The notes: generated by a model from the sequence alone, not told the origin. Shown: positions 7,675-16,445, numbered from the stretch's first letter. The stretch: DNA of 64,000 nucleotides from Planctomycetota bacterium (GCA_016794035.1 JAEUHS010000013.1:1-64000); one strand, 5' to 3'. Numbers and translations: made by a program.

Positions 7675-10421
7675 CCAACACGCTTCGCGACGGAGCGGAC
7701 GGCACTCCGGCGTGGCATGCCATGCCGGTCGCCGAGGCCGTGAACCGCATCGGGACCTCGTCGGACGGGCTCAGCGCCGAGGAGGCATCTCGTCGGCTCA
7801 CAGAGTTCGGTCCCAACGAGCTGCGCCATGCGGCGCAGGCTGGGTTCGTTCAGGTGCTGCTCGGCCAGTTCAAGAGCTTCATCGTGTGGCTGCTCGTGGG
7901 CGCAGCCGCGGTATCGGGCGCACTCGGGGAGTGGGTCGATTCCGTCGTGATCACGGCGATCGTCGTCCTCAACGCCGTGATCGGAGCGTGGCAGGAGTTC
8001 AGCGCGGAGCGGTCCATTGCGGCGCTCAAGCGCCTCACCGCTCCGCAAGCCAAAGTGCGGCGCGGCGGTCGCACCCTCGTGGTTGCTTCGGCGGATCTCG
8101 TTCCGGGGGACCTCCTGTTGCTGGAGTCCGGCGACCTCGTGGCGGCGGATGCGCGGCTGATCGAGTCGGCGTCACTTGGCTGCGTCGAGAAGTCCCTCAC
8201 CGGCGAGTCCGAACCGGCCGCCAAGTCGGCGACCGTCGCCGTCGAGCCCACCGCGATGCTCGCGGACCGCGTGACCATGGTCTACATGGGCACCGCGGTC
8301 TCCACCGGCACGGCGCGAGCCGTCGTGGTTGCCACGGGGATGCGATCCGAGGTCGGTTGCATCGCGGGTCTCATCGAGTCCGCAGGTGCAGGGGAGGATA
8401 CACCCCTCCAAGTACGCTTGCGTCGAGTTGGCAAGATCCTCGTCGTCGCGTCGCTGTCGATCGTCGCGGGACTCTTCGCACTCGGTCTGCTCCGCGGCGA
8501 GCCCATTTTGCCTCTGCTGCTGGTTGCCGTGAGCCTCGCAGTTGCCGCGGTACCTGAGGGTTTGCCTGCCATCGTCACCGTCGCGCTCGCCGTTGGCGTA
8601 CGGCGCATGGCGCAGCGCAAGGCGCTGATCCGTCGGCTCCCCGCGGTCGAGACCCTGGGTAGCACGAACGTCATTTGCACGGACAAGACCGGCACGCTCA
8701 CCGTGGGCCAGATGACCGCCCGCGTCGCGCTCGTCGCCGGGCTCGAGGTGGACTTCTTCGGCGAGGGCTACGCACCCGAGGGGGGCGTTGCACTGCACGG
8801 AAAGCCTGTTCCGACGGAGGTTCACTTCATGCTGCAGCAGCTGGCTCGGAACCTCGTCGGCTGCACGAATGCCGAAGTCGTCGTCCGCGACGGGGTGCAC
8901 GAAGCCGTGGGCGATCCCACCGAGGCGGCGATGGTCGTCGCTGCGGCGAAGATCGGCGGCGACCGCGCCACGTTGGATCGGGAGGCTCCGAAGGTCGGCG
9001 AGATCCCGTTCGACTCCGATCGCAAGCGAGCGTGTGTCGTGCGGCGGCTGTCCGGCGGATCGTTCGAGGTGCTGGTCAACGGCTCCCCGGAGAGCGTTCT
9101 CGCGCGTTGTACCCGCAGACTGACGGCCGACGGCACCTCCCCCATGTCGGAGGCGGACCGGAGCGCGGCTCTGGAAGCGAACGCTGCGCTCGCGGCGCGT
9201 GCACTTCGCGTGCTCGGATGTGCAAGGCGGGAGCTGAGTGGTTCCGCCGCGACGGCTTGCCTGCAGGCACCTCTGACCGTCGAGTCGTTGGAGCAGGACC
9301 TCACGTTCGTCGGTTTCGTCGGCATGTACGATCCCCCACGTCAGGAGGCCAAGGTGGCCGTGCAACACTGTCGCGCCGCCGGCATCCGTGTCGTGATGAT
9401 CACGGGGGACCAGCCGAAGACGGCGGCTGCGATCGCGCGGGAACTGGGACTTGCGGATGCGACCTCCGCGGTCGTGGGCGGAGCGGAACTGCAGCGGATG
9501 AGCGACGAGGCGCTTGCGGCGTGCATCGCGAGCGTCGCCGTGTTCGCTCGCGTGACCGCCGCGGACAAGCTGCGCATCGTTCGCGCGTGGCAGTCGCAAG
9601 GCGCGGTCGTGGCGATGACGGGCGACGGGGTGAACGACGCCCCGGCGTTGCGCGGATCCGACGTCGGCGTGGCCATGGGGCGATCCGGGACCGAGGTCGC
9701 CAAGCAGGCTTCCGACATGGTGGTCACCGACGACAACTTCGCGTCCATCGCCGCTGCGGTGGAGGAGGGACGTGGCGTCTACGACAACATTCGCAAGACC
9801 CTGTTGTTCTTGCTCGGCGGCAATACGGCGGAACTGCTATTGATGACCGCGTGCGTGGTTGCGGGGCTGCCATTGCCGCTCCTGCCCATCCAGATCCTGT
9901 GGATCAATCTGGTCACCGATGGGTTGCCCGCATTGTTCCTGGCGGCAGACCCCGTCGCACCGGACGTGATGCAACGCCGGCCGCGTCTGCGAACCGCGCA
10001 GATCACGGACCGGGGCTTTCTGTTGACGATGGGATTCACGGCCCTCATGACGGCCGGTGCTGCATTCGCGGTCTACCTCTACGGCCTGTCGGTCGAGGAC
10101 GAGCGCACGGCACGCACGCATGCGTTCGCCACGTTGGTGTTCGCCGAGTTGCTGCGCTCGTTCGGTTGCCGCAGCGAGACGGTCCCGCTCTGGCGGCTCG
10201 CGTGGCGAACGAACCTGATGCTCGCCGTTGTCGTCGCGGCCTCCTGTCTGCTGCAGATCTGGTCGCATCACAACGAAACGCTCGCGGGCCTGATGGGTAC
10301 GGTCACGCTCGGCTGGACCGAGTGCGCGACCATGTTCCTGATCGCATGCGTTCCGGTCGGTGTCCTGGAGTTCACGAAGTGGTTGCGAATCCGGCGCTCC
10401 GCGCCGGAAGGGGTCATCTGA
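7638..10421 (+). CDS. P2-type cation-transporting ATPase (Ca2+/Mn2+-ATPase-like)
   Basis: A P-type ATPase of about 927 residues with all catalytic motifs: actuator loop LTGESEPAAK, phosphorylation site ICTDKTGTLT, and hinge TGDGVNDAPAL. TM4 has the PEGLP signature and TM6 reads NLVTDGLPALFLA, both typical of P2-type (SERCA/PMR1-like) pumps and not of P1B metal ATPases, which carry CPC. There is no N-terminal metal-binding domain, only the short cation-ATPase N domain. The ATG at 7638 has a GAGG seven bases upstream and overlaps the CusA frame by 37 bases. A GTG at 7671 (GTGA overlap) is an alternative start. The ion is unknown. Membership in a copper operon is unexpected and suggests export of a second cation such as Mn2+ or Ca2+. 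Confidence 0.9.
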   Translation: MATYPGLSESSVTNTLRDGADGTPAWHAMPVAEAVNRIGTSSDGLSAEEASRRLTEFGPNELRHAAQAGFVQVLLGQFKSFIVWLLVGAAAVSGALGEWVDSVVITAIVVLNAVIGAWQEFSAERSIAALKRLTAPQAKVRRGGRTLVVASADLVPGDLLLLESGDLVAADARLIESASLGCVEKSLTGESEPAAKSATVAVEPTAMLADRVTMVYMGTAVSTGTARAVVVATGMRSEVGCIAGLIESAGAGEDTPLQVRLRRVGKILVVASLSIVAGLFALGLLRGEPILPLLLVAVSLAVAAVPEGLPAIVTVALAVGVRRMAQRKALIRRLPAVETLGSTNVICTDKTGTLTVGQMTARVALVAGLEVDFFGEGYAPEGGVALHGKPVPTEVHFMLQQLARNLVGCTNAEVVVRDGVHEAVGDPTEAAMVVAAAKIGGDRATLDREAPKVGEIPFDSDRKRACVVRRLSGGSFEVLVNGSPESVLARCTRRLTADGTSPMSEADRSAALEANAALAARALRVLGCARRELSGSAATACLQAPLTVESLEQDLTFVGFVGMYDPPRQEAKVAVQHCRAAGIRVVMITGDQPKTAAAIARELGLADATSAVVGGAELQRMSDEALAACIASVAVFARVTAADKLRIVRAWQSQGAVVAMTGDGVNDAPALRGSDVGVAMGRSGTEVAKQASDMVVTDDNFASIAAAVEEGRGVYDNIRKTLLFLLGGNTAELLLMTACVVAGLPLPLLPIQILWINLVTDGLPALFLAADPVAPDVMQRRPRLRTAQITDRGFLLTMGFTALMTAGAAFAVYLYGLSVEDERTARTHAFATLVFAELLRSFGCRSETVPLWRLAWRTNLMLAVVVAASCLLQIWSHHNETLAGLMGTVTLGWTECATMFLIACVPVGVLEFTKWLRIRRSAPEGVI

Positions 10422-11839
10422 TGCGCGGCATGCAAACGCTCCCTTCCCTGCAGTTCCTCGGTGCTGCCGGAACCGTGACGGGTTCGAAGCACCTGCTGAC
10501 CACGCCTCGCGCGAGGGTGCTCCTCGACTGCGGCCTCTTCCAGGGCCCGAAGGACCTGCGGCTACGCAACTGGGCAATGCCGACCTTCGACATGCGAGGG
10601 CTCGACGCCGTCATCCTGAGCCATGCTCATCTCGACCACTCCGGAGGACTCCCGCTGCTCGTGCGGGCCGGCTTCAGGGGGCGCATCCACTGCACCGCGG
10701 GCACGCGCGACCTGTTGCGCATCTTGCTGGCGGACGCTGCGCGCCTGCAGGAGGAGGAGGCCACATATGCGAATCGACATGGCTACAGCAGGCACCACCC
10801 GGCGCAGCCGCTGTTCACCGCGGACGATGTGGCACCAGTCCTGGACGCGGTGCAGGTTCATGGCTACGGCACCGAGTTCGACGTCGCGGCAGGCGTGCGG
10901 GCGACCTTGCGCCGCGCGGGCCACATTCTCGGATCCGCAACTTCCGACCTCGGCATCGACGGCTCGGTTCCCCTTCGGTTGGTCTACTCCGGCGATCTGG
11001 GACGCTGGGACCAGCCCATCCTGCGCGATCCCGAGCCCGTTCCGGCTGCGGACGTGCTGCTGATCGAGTCCACCTACGGGGACAAGGAGCATGTGGGCGA
11101 TCCGGTCGAGGCACTTGCTGCGATCGTGCGCGAAACGGCTGCGCAGGAGCGCGTCCTGCTCATTCCGGCGTTCGCGGTTGGCCGCACCCAGACCCTGATC
11201 TGGGTGCTTCGTCAACTCGAAGAGGCTGGCAGGACACCGCGGATTCCGGTGGTCATCGACAGCCCGATGGCGAACCGGGTCTCGGAGGTCTACTGCCACC
11301 ATCTGGAGGATCTGGACCATGAGATGCGGCAGGCGATGGACCACAAGCAGTGCCCGCTCTGCTGCCAGCAGTACGAGCTTTGCGCGACGCGCGACGAGTC
11401 GAAGGCTCTCAATGAGCGGCGCGGCCCCATGATCGTCATCGCGGGAAGCGGCATGGCCACTGGCGGCCGCATCCTCCATCACTTCGCCAGACGCTTGCCG
11501 ATGCCGCGCACGACTGTGCTGCTCGTCGGCTACCAGGCGCAAGGGACGCGAGGCAGGTTGTTGCAGGACGGCGCACGGGAGCTTCGCATCCATGGCAGAT
11601 CGATCCCCGTGGCAGCTGAGGTCCGCACGATCCACGGCTTGTCCGCGCACGCCGACGGAAAGGAGATGCTGCGGTGGCTCGGCTCCCTGAAGACGCCGCC
11701 CACCATGACGTACCTCGTGCACGGCGAGCCACGACCAGCCCAAGCGATGGCGACGCTGATCCAGGAACGCCTGGGCTGGCCTACGCACGTTGCCCGCGAC
11801 GGCGAGTCCGTTCGCCTTGGCGAATTGAGTGAGGGCTGA
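10421..11839 (+). CDS. MBL-fold beta-CASP RNA metallo-hydrolase
   Basis: A 472-residue metallo-beta-lactamase-fold nuclease of the CPSF73/YsgB (beta-CASP) type. It shows motif 2 SHAHLDHSGG (about residues 66-75), a beta-CASP insertion with AFAVGRTQTLIWVL, and the C-terminal RMMBL element HGLSAHAD. A Cys cluster (CPLCCQQYELC) sits in the middle. These enzymes cut RNA endo- or exonucleolytically with two zinc ions. The start codon overlaps the ATPase stop (TGATG), so it belongs to the metal operon. Its role there may be mRNA turnover under metal stress; that is inference. Confidence 0.88.
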   Translation: MRGMQTLPSLQFLGAAGTVTGSKHLLTTPRARVLLDCGLFQGPKDLRLRNWAMPTFDMRGLDAVILSHAHLDHSGGLPLLVRAGFRGRIHCTAGTRDLLRILLADAARLQEEEATYANRHGYSRHHPAQPLFTADDVAPVLDAVQVHGYGTEFDVAAGVRATLRRAGHILGSATSDLGIDGSVPLRLVYSGDLGRWDQPILRDPEPVPAADVLLIESTYGDKEHVGDPVEALAAIVRETAAQERVLLIPAFAVGRTQTLIWVLRQLEEAGRTPRIPVVIDSPMANRVSEVYCHHLEDLDHEMRQAMDHKQCPLCCQQYELCATRDESKALNERRGPMIVIAGSGMATGGRILHHFARRLPMPRTTVLLVGYQAQGTRGRLLQDGARELRIHGRSIPVAAEVRTIHGLSAHADGKEMLRWLGSLKTPPTMTYLVHGEPRPAQAMATLIQERLGWPTHVARDGESVRLGELSEG

Positions 11840-11843
11840 TCCC

Positions 11844-12515
11844 ATGTCATCACACGCAGTCTCAGTCCTGCCAGTCGGATCGAGTCCATGTCGTTGCCAG
11901 CTGACGCAGCGCGAGGTCAAGCTCGTGGTCGTTACGGGTGGGCCCGGCGCGGGGAAGACGGCCGTGCTGGAGATGGCCCGAAGGTCGTTCTGCAAGCACA
12001 TCGCGATCTTGCCTGAGGCCGCCGGGATCGTGTTCGGCGGCGGCTTTCCGCGCCTTGGGTCAGAAGCGGCGCGGTGCGCCTCGCAGCGGGCGATCTACTA
12101 CGTACAGCGCGAGTTGGAGGCCCTGGCTTTCGGCCATGCGAACGAGATCGTTGTGGCGCTTTGCGACCGCGGGACCGTCGATGGTGCGGCCTACTGGCCA
12201 CAGGCCCAAGCGACCTACTGGGACTCCCTCGGCACCCAAGCGGAGGCGGAGCTACGTCGGTATTCGGCGGTCGTGCACCTGCGGACGCCGGCGCTGGCGC
12301 AAGGGTTCGACCACAGCAACCCCTTGCGCGTCGAGTCCGCCGAACAGGCCGCGGCGCTGGACGCGAAGATCGCCGCGGCGTGGGGTGGCCATGCACGGCG
12401 CGTCGAAGTCCCGAGCACAACCGACTTCCTGGAGAAGGCCCGACTCGTCTTGGAGATCGTGCGAGACGAGCTGCCGGCATGCTGTCGCGGGCACGACATC
12501 GATGTGACGCGATGA
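11844..12515 (+). CDS. AAA-type P-loop ATPase (AAA_28-like)
   Basis: A 223-residue single-domain P-loop NTPase. Walker A is TGGPGAGKTAV close to the N-terminus, and an acidic strand with CDRGTVDGAAYWP lies near mid-protein. The spacing and the LPEAAGIVFGGGFPR segment match AAA_28-type ATP/GTP-binding proteins, a family of kinase-like NTPases of unclear function. It follows the nuclease gene by four bases. An in-frame GTG 15 bases upstream is possible, but the ATG avoids overlap and starts close to the P-loop. It may act with the neighbouring nuclease; no direct evidence shows this. Confidence 0.78.
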   Translation: MSSHAVSVLPVGSSPCRCQLTQREVKLVVVTGGPGAGKTAVLEMARRSFCKHIAILPEAAGIVFGGGFPRLGSEAARCASQRAIYYVQRELEALAFGHANEIVVALCDRGTVDGAAYWPQAQATYWDSLGTQAEAELRRYSAVVHLRTPALAQGFDHSNPLRVESAEQAAALDAKIAAAWGGHARRVEVPSTTDFLEKARLVLEIVRDELPACCRGHDIDVTR

Positions 12516-12665
12516 TCCTGGCGTGACGGACTCGTCGTGTGGTGCGAAGGGTGTCCAGCTGCCAGACGACGCGGAAACCACTCGAATCCGTGTAAGGCAG
12601 GGGGGGAGCACGGCGTCGGCGAGGCACTCCTTGCCATTCTTCTGTTCACGTTCCCGCGTACGACG

Positions 12666-12917
12666 ATGAGACCCTCACGAACCGACTCTTCCTCCGATCC
12701 CCAGACCGCAGTTCTCGCCATTTCCGGCATGACCTGCGGCTCCTGCGTCCGGCATGTTCACCAAGCCCTTGCGAGCCTCGAAGGCGTGCATTCGGCGCAG
12801 GTCGACCGCGCCCGCGATCTAGCTCGAGTCGCCTACGATCCGGCCCAAGTCGATCCCGAGCAGCTCGTCGCCGCCGTGATCGACGCCGGCTACGACGCGA
12901 GAGTGACGGCGTCGTGA
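12666..12917 (+). CDS. HMA-domain copper chaperone (CopZ-like)
   Basis: An 83-residue protein consisting almost entirely of one heavy-metal-associated domain. The Cu(I) motif is ISGMTCGSC, followed by the usual ferredoxin-like alternation and ending DAGYDARV. It would carry Cu(I) in the cytoplasm and hand it to the CopA ATPase encoded 94 bases downstream. The chosen ATG lies inside a longer open frame; the residues upstream of it look non-coding. The 150 bases before it hold no recognisable gene. Confidence 0.85.
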   Translation: MRPSRTDSSSDPQTAVLAISGMTCGSCVRHVHQALASLEGVHSAQVDRARDLARVAYDPAQVDPEQLVAAVIDAGYDARVTAS

Positions 12918-13011
12918 CGCCCCTGCCTACCCGCGCTCTCGAACAGGCAGGGTGCCAGTCCCACCGAGCCAGAACTGCGTAAGGGGGTTGGACCTTCAGC
13001 GTCCGCAAGGC

Positions 13012-15306
13012 ATGGAAACCCGAACCACTACTCCTGCCCCAGCCGAGGCCACTGTTCTCGACATTACCGGCATGACCTGTGCTGCCTGCGCCCGCCGGAT
13101 CGAACGCGCGCTGACCAATGTCGATGGCGTGGCGGACGCCCGGGTCAATCTCGTGACGCAGCAAGCTCGCGTTGCGATCGATTCGAGCCGGACGAACCGA
13201 GCTGCCCTGGAAGCGGCCGTCGTCGCCGCGGGCTACGGCGTGTTGCCGCCTGCCCCCTCGGTGGGGCCGGCTGGAGTTGGCCGGAGCGAGTCCGAGGAAC
13301 GAGACCGCCGCGGTCTTCTGCGCGACCTTGCCGTCGCAGCAGCTCTCACCGTACCGCTGCTCGTGCTCGGCATGTCGCACGGGGCGATCTCGTTTGCCGA
13401 CACCGGAGCTGGCCGCAGCATGCAGTTCGCGCTCGGCACGGCGGTCCTGTTCGGACCCGGCCGTCGATTCCTGCGCGCCGGTGTCGCCGCGGCCCGCCAC
13501 CGCAGTCCCGACATGAACACGCTGGTGTCGCTCGGGGCGCTCTCGGCCTGGGGTTGGTCGACGGCTGCGACGTTCGCTGCGCAATGGCTTGCGCACGGCG
13601 AGCATGCCGGGCCGCACGTCTACTTCGAGGCTGCGGCGGCGATCATCACCTTCGTGCTGTTCGGCAAGTTCTTGGAGACACGCGCGCGCTGGCGGTTGGG
13701 CGACGCGCTGCGCGCCCTACACGCCTTGGTTCCGGCGATGGCACATCGCGTCGAAGGAGATGCAGCGTCGCCCGAGCGGGATGTCCAGGTGGCTGACCTG
13801 CGGCCGGGCGATCGCGTGCGGGTGCGGCCGGGTGAACGTGTTCCGAGCGACGGCGTCGTGGTGCACGGAAGTTCAGCCGTCGATGAGTCGCTGCTCAGCG
13901 GCGAGAGCGTGCCGGCGGAGAAGAGCCTGGGTGACCGCGTTGTCGGTGGCAGCTTGAACACGACCGGCGCGCTGTTGGTACGCATCGAGCGTACCGGTGC
14001 GGAAACCGCGCTGTCGCGGATCACCGCCGCGGTCGAACTGGCCCAGGGATCGCGGGCACCGATCGCTCGGTTCGCCGATCAGGCAAGTGCCGTGTTCGTG
14101 CCGATCGTGTTGGCGCTGGCGTTGGTGACGTTTGGTGTCTGGTGGGCAGTAGATCCGACCTGGGACGGGCTGCCGGTTGCGATCGAGTACATGGTTGCGG
14201 TGCTCGTGATCGCCTGCCCGTGCGCGCTTGGTCTCGCGACCCCAGCGGCCGTTGCGGTCGGAGCTGGACGTGCCGCGGAACTCGGGGTCATGTTCCGAAC
14301 CGGCGCGGCGATCGAGCAGGCAAGCCACGTCGACACCGTTCTGTTCGACAAGACCGGCACGCTGACGAGTGGTCGGTCTGAGGTGGTGGCCGTTGAGCCG
14401 CGACCCGGAGTCGGCAACGAGGAGCTACTTCGCGTTGCTGCAGCGGCCGAGTTGCCGAGTGAACATCCGTTCGCGCGGGCAGTGGTTGGTGCGGCTCGGT
14501 CGCGAGGGCTCGTGCTCGATGAAGCGACGCAGTTCGTCGCGCTTCCGGCGATGGGTGTGACGGCCCGGCTGGGCGACCTCACCGTACGAGTCGGCAAGCC
14601 CGAGTGGCTTGCGCAGCACGGCATCGACGTCTCGGTGGTGACGCCGCGCGTCGACGCGCTGGCGGCGAGCGGGGTCACGCCGCTGCTCGTTGCCCGAGCC
14701 AGCGAACTGCTGGGCGTGATCGGCCTCGCCGATACCTTGCGTCCCGAGGCGCGAGCGGCCGTGATGCAGTTGCGCGCGATGGGGATGCGCCTCGGCATGT
14801 TGTCGGGTGACAAGCACGGCGTCGTCGCTGCTATCGCGCAGCAACTCGCCATTGACGAGGTGGCGGCGGAACTTCTGCCTGCGGACAAGACCCGGCGCAT
14901 TGCCGAAGCGAAGGCCATGGGACTGTGCGTCGCGATGGTCGGTGATGGTGTCAACGACGCGCCCGCGCTGGCGACCGCCGACCTGGGGATTGCGGTCGGC
15001 ACCGGCACCGACGTTGCCGCGGCAGCAGCAGACGTCACCCTGCTGCGGGGCGGGATCGCAGGCGTGCCTGTGGCCCTTGCCTTGGCCCAGGCGACGATGC
15101 GGACGATCCGGCGCAACCTGGTTTGGGCGTCGATCTACAACCTGCTCGGCATCCCGATCGCGGCCGGGGCGTTGGCGGGTGTGGGCATCGTCCTGTCCCC
15201 AGTGTACGCCAGTGCCGCCATGTCCTTGTCCAGCGTGTCCGTGCTGCTGAGTTCCCTGCTGCTGCGGCGGTTCCGCGGCACCATTGCAACGGAGGTGCCG
15301 CGATGA
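13012..15306 (+). CDS. copA: Cu(I)-exporting P1B-type ATPase
   Basis: A 764-residue copper ATPase. One N-terminal HMA domain carries TGMTCAAC (Cys23, Cys26). The membrane metal site CPC is in VIACPCALGLATPA (about residues 402-404). Catalytic motifs are LLSGESVPAEK, FDKTGTLTSG, SEHPFARAV and VGDGVNDAPAL. The last helices read NLVWASIYN and MSLSSVSVL, the Asn/Tyr and Met/Ser-Ser ligands that mark the Cu(I)-specific P1B-1 group. It would pump Cu(I) from cytoplasm to periplasm, where the CusCBA-like pump takes over. The ATG at 13012 has AAGG just upstream; an upstream ATG at 12952 adds 20 residues without domain character. Its stop overlaps the sigma-factor start (ATGA). Confidence 0.95.
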   Translation: METRTTTPAPAEATVLDITGMTCAACARRIERALTNVDGVADARVNLVTQQARVAIDSSRTNRAALEAAVVAAGYGVLPPAPSVGPAGVGRSESEERDRRGLLRDLAVAAALTVPLLVLGMSHGAISFADTGAGRSMQFALGTAVLFGPGRRFLRAGVAAARHRSPDMNTLVSLGALSAWGWSTAATFAAQWLAHGEHAGPHVYFEAAAAIITFVLFGKFLETRARWRLGDALRALHALVPAMAHRVEGDAASPERDVQVADLRPGDRVRVRPGERVPSDGVVVHGSSAVDESLLSGESVPAEKSLGDRVVGGSLNTTGALLVRIERTGAETALSRITAAVELAQGSRAPIARFADQASAVFVPIVLALALVTFGVWWAVDPTWDGLPVAIEYMVAVLVIACPCALGLATPAAVAVGAGRAAELGVMFRTGAAIEQASHVDTVLFDKTGTLTSGRSEVVAVEPRPGVGNEELLRVAAAAELPSEHPFARAVVGAARSRGLVLDEATQFVALPAMGVTARLGDLTVRVGKPEWLAQHGIDVSVVTPRVDALAASGVTPLLVARASELLGVIGLADTLRPEARAAVMQLRAMGMRLGMLSGDKHGVVAAIAQQLAIDEVAAELLPADKTRRIAEAKAMGLCVAMVGDGVNDAPALATADLGIAVGTGTDVAAAAADVTLLRGGIAGVPVALALAQATMRTIRRNLVWASIYNLLGIPIAAGALAGVGIVLSPVYASAAMSLSSVSVLLSSLLLRRFRGTIATEVPR

Positions 15307-15914
15307 GTTGCCACGACAGCCAACATGGGGGCGAAGCCACGGGCCTGCCCGACTACGTGATGCAGGAACTCGTCGCCAGTCACCGCGAGTTCGTCGCGTT
15401 CGTGGAGCGTCGCGTCGGCGACCGCGCCATGGCCGAGGACGTCGTGCAGGACGCCTTCGTCAAGGGTCTTGAACGCGGCGGCAAGCTGCGCGCCGACGAG
15501 TCGTCACGGGCGTGGTTCTACCGCGTGCTGCGAAACGCGATCGTCGACCGGCATCGGCGGGCTACGACGGCCAACGCTCGACTTCAGGCCCTTGCCGACG
15601 AGCTGCGGCGCGCCGAGTCGCAGCCCGAAGCCGAGGCCGACCGCGAGTTGTGTCGTTGCATTCGCCGTCTGATCGACATGCTGCCGCCCGATCAGGCGAC
15701 GGCCCTGCGTCGCATCGAACTGGACGGTGTCGCCGTCAAGGACTTCGCGGTCGAGTCGGGGCTCGGAGAGAGCAACGCGGGAGTGCGGGTGTTCAGGGCG
15801 CGCAAGGCCCTGCGCGAGCGAGTCACGAAGGCTTGCGGAACGTGTGCCGAACACGGTTGCTTCGATTGCTCGTGCGGTGGGTCTGCTGGGAACAGCAGAC
15901 CTCTCCCAGGCTAG
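15303..15914 (+). CDS. ECF sigma factor with C-terminal cysteine-rich metal-sensing tail (CorE-like)
   Basis: A 203-residue ECF sigma factor. Region 2 contains AMAEDVVQDAFVKGLE and WFYRVLRNAIVDRHRR. Region 4 contains LPPDQATALRRIELDGVAVKDFA and VRVFRARKAL. The C-terminus adds a compact ligand cluster: Cys178, Cys181, His184, Cys186, Cys189 and Cys191, in the pattern CxxC-x4-CxxCxC. This architecture matches CorE-type factors of Myxococcus, where copper bound by the tail switches activity without an anti-sigma factor. No anti-sigma gene is visible here either. The ATGA overlap with copA means that the regulator is made with its target, so autoregulation of the operon is likely. The promoter it recognises was not identified. 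Confidence 0.88.
   Translation: MSCHDSQHGGEATGLPDYVMQELVASHREFVAFVERRVGDRAMAEDVVQDAFVKGLERGGKLRADESSRAWFYRVLRNAIVDRHRRATTANARLQALADELRRAESQPEAEADRELCRCIRRLIDMLPPDQATALRRIELDGVAVKDFAVESGLGESNAGVRVFRARKALRERVTKACGTCAEHGCFDCSCGGSAGNSRPLPG
15880..15901 (+). terminator. perfect 9-bp hairpin with GGAA tetraloop
   Basis: GGTCTGCTG and CAGCAGACC form a perfect 9-bp stem closed by GGAA, a GNRA-type loop. It overlaps the last codons of the sigma-factor gene. A second short stem follows (CTCCC at 15903-15907 with GGGAG at 15914-15918). No U-tract follows, so it could be a processing or weak termination signal at the operon end. Confidence 0.4.
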
Positions 15915-15918
15915 GGAG

Positions 15919-16271
15919 CCCGAGATCACGCATCGCCTCACGACCGCGCGGCTCATTATTGTCTTCAAGCCGCACCTCGAATCGATCGAAGGCGACGCGC
16001 CCCCTCGCTGCGGTCGTTGAACCCGGGCCGCGTCTTGCGCGTGACCTCGTGTCAACGTCGTGGCACCGAGCCCCTTCGCGCTTCTCGTTCACTTGGTAGG
16101 ACTGCCAAGTTAAGGCGTCGACTACCACGAACCGGCGCAACGCCCCGCGATCCAGCGTGACGCCTTGCGACTCTCGCCGCCCGCTCGTAACCTGCGGCCT
16201 GTTCTCGGATTCGCGCACCAATCCGTTCTTTTCCCAGCCGCTCCGCAGGATGCGGGCGGGAGGGCCAGGAA
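15919..16271. other. intergenic stretch without a recognisable gene
   Basis: About 350 bases between the sigma-factor gene and the tRNA fragment. Open frames exist on both strands, but none gives a recognisable protein or a convincing start. The base composition is less GC-rich than the right side, with short AT-bearing patches (for example around 15950-15965 and 16090-16115). I see no gene, only possible debris near the island end. Confidence 0.5.
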
Positions 16272-16319
16272 TGCATGGGGTGCAGGGGGTCGGAAGTTCA
16301 AATCTTCTCGCTCCGACCA
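16272..16319 (+). other. 3' fragment of a tRNA-Pro(GGG) gene; candidate attachment site (attR)
   Basis: The sequence matches the 3' half of tRNA-Pro. An anticodon loop reads ATGGGGT with GGG as anticodon, followed by a 3' anticodon-stem strand GCAGG and variable loop. The T-arm is GGAAG/TTCAAAT/CTTCT (one G-U pair). The acceptor strand is CGCTCCG, the discriminator A is at 16316, and CCA is at 16317-16319. The 5' half is missing: there is no D-arm and no CGGAGCG partner 77 bases upstream, and the 5' anticodon stem pairs only partly. Phage-like integrases recombine in exactly this 3' portion, so a lone copy marks the far end of an integrated element. By its orientation, the intact tRNA should lie left of the window. 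Confidence 0.72.
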
Positions 16320-16331
16320 TTCTTCGTCGCC

Positions 16332-16445
16332 GCTGCGGTCGATTGCCGCGACCAGTGGCGCTGGCAGCAGGGCGCGCAGCAGCGGTGCTGCGTGCTCGGG
16401 CTGGGCAAAGGTGTTGCGGAACAGGCTGTCGTGCGGCGTCGCCAC
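16332..16445 (-). pseudogene. truncated Rpn/YhgA-like recombination-promoting nuclease (PD-(D/E)XK transposase family)
   Basis: Read leftward from a GTG at 16445, 38 residues match the typical N-terminus of Rpn/YhgA-like proteins (TPHDSLFRNTFAQPEHAA, then LLRALLPAPLVAAID). Homology stops abruptly after about residue 38, thirteen bases from the CCA of the tRNA fragment. The remaining roughly 250 residues of a normal family member are absent. It is a broken gene cut at the putative island junction. The roughly 300 bases to its right (to 16743) hold no other gene. Confidence 0.55.

Noticed and set aside
16242..16319. A complete functional tRNA-Pro gene
   Set aside because: No 5' acceptor strand or D-arm is present, and the 5' side of the anticodon stem mispairs; only the 3' half matches.
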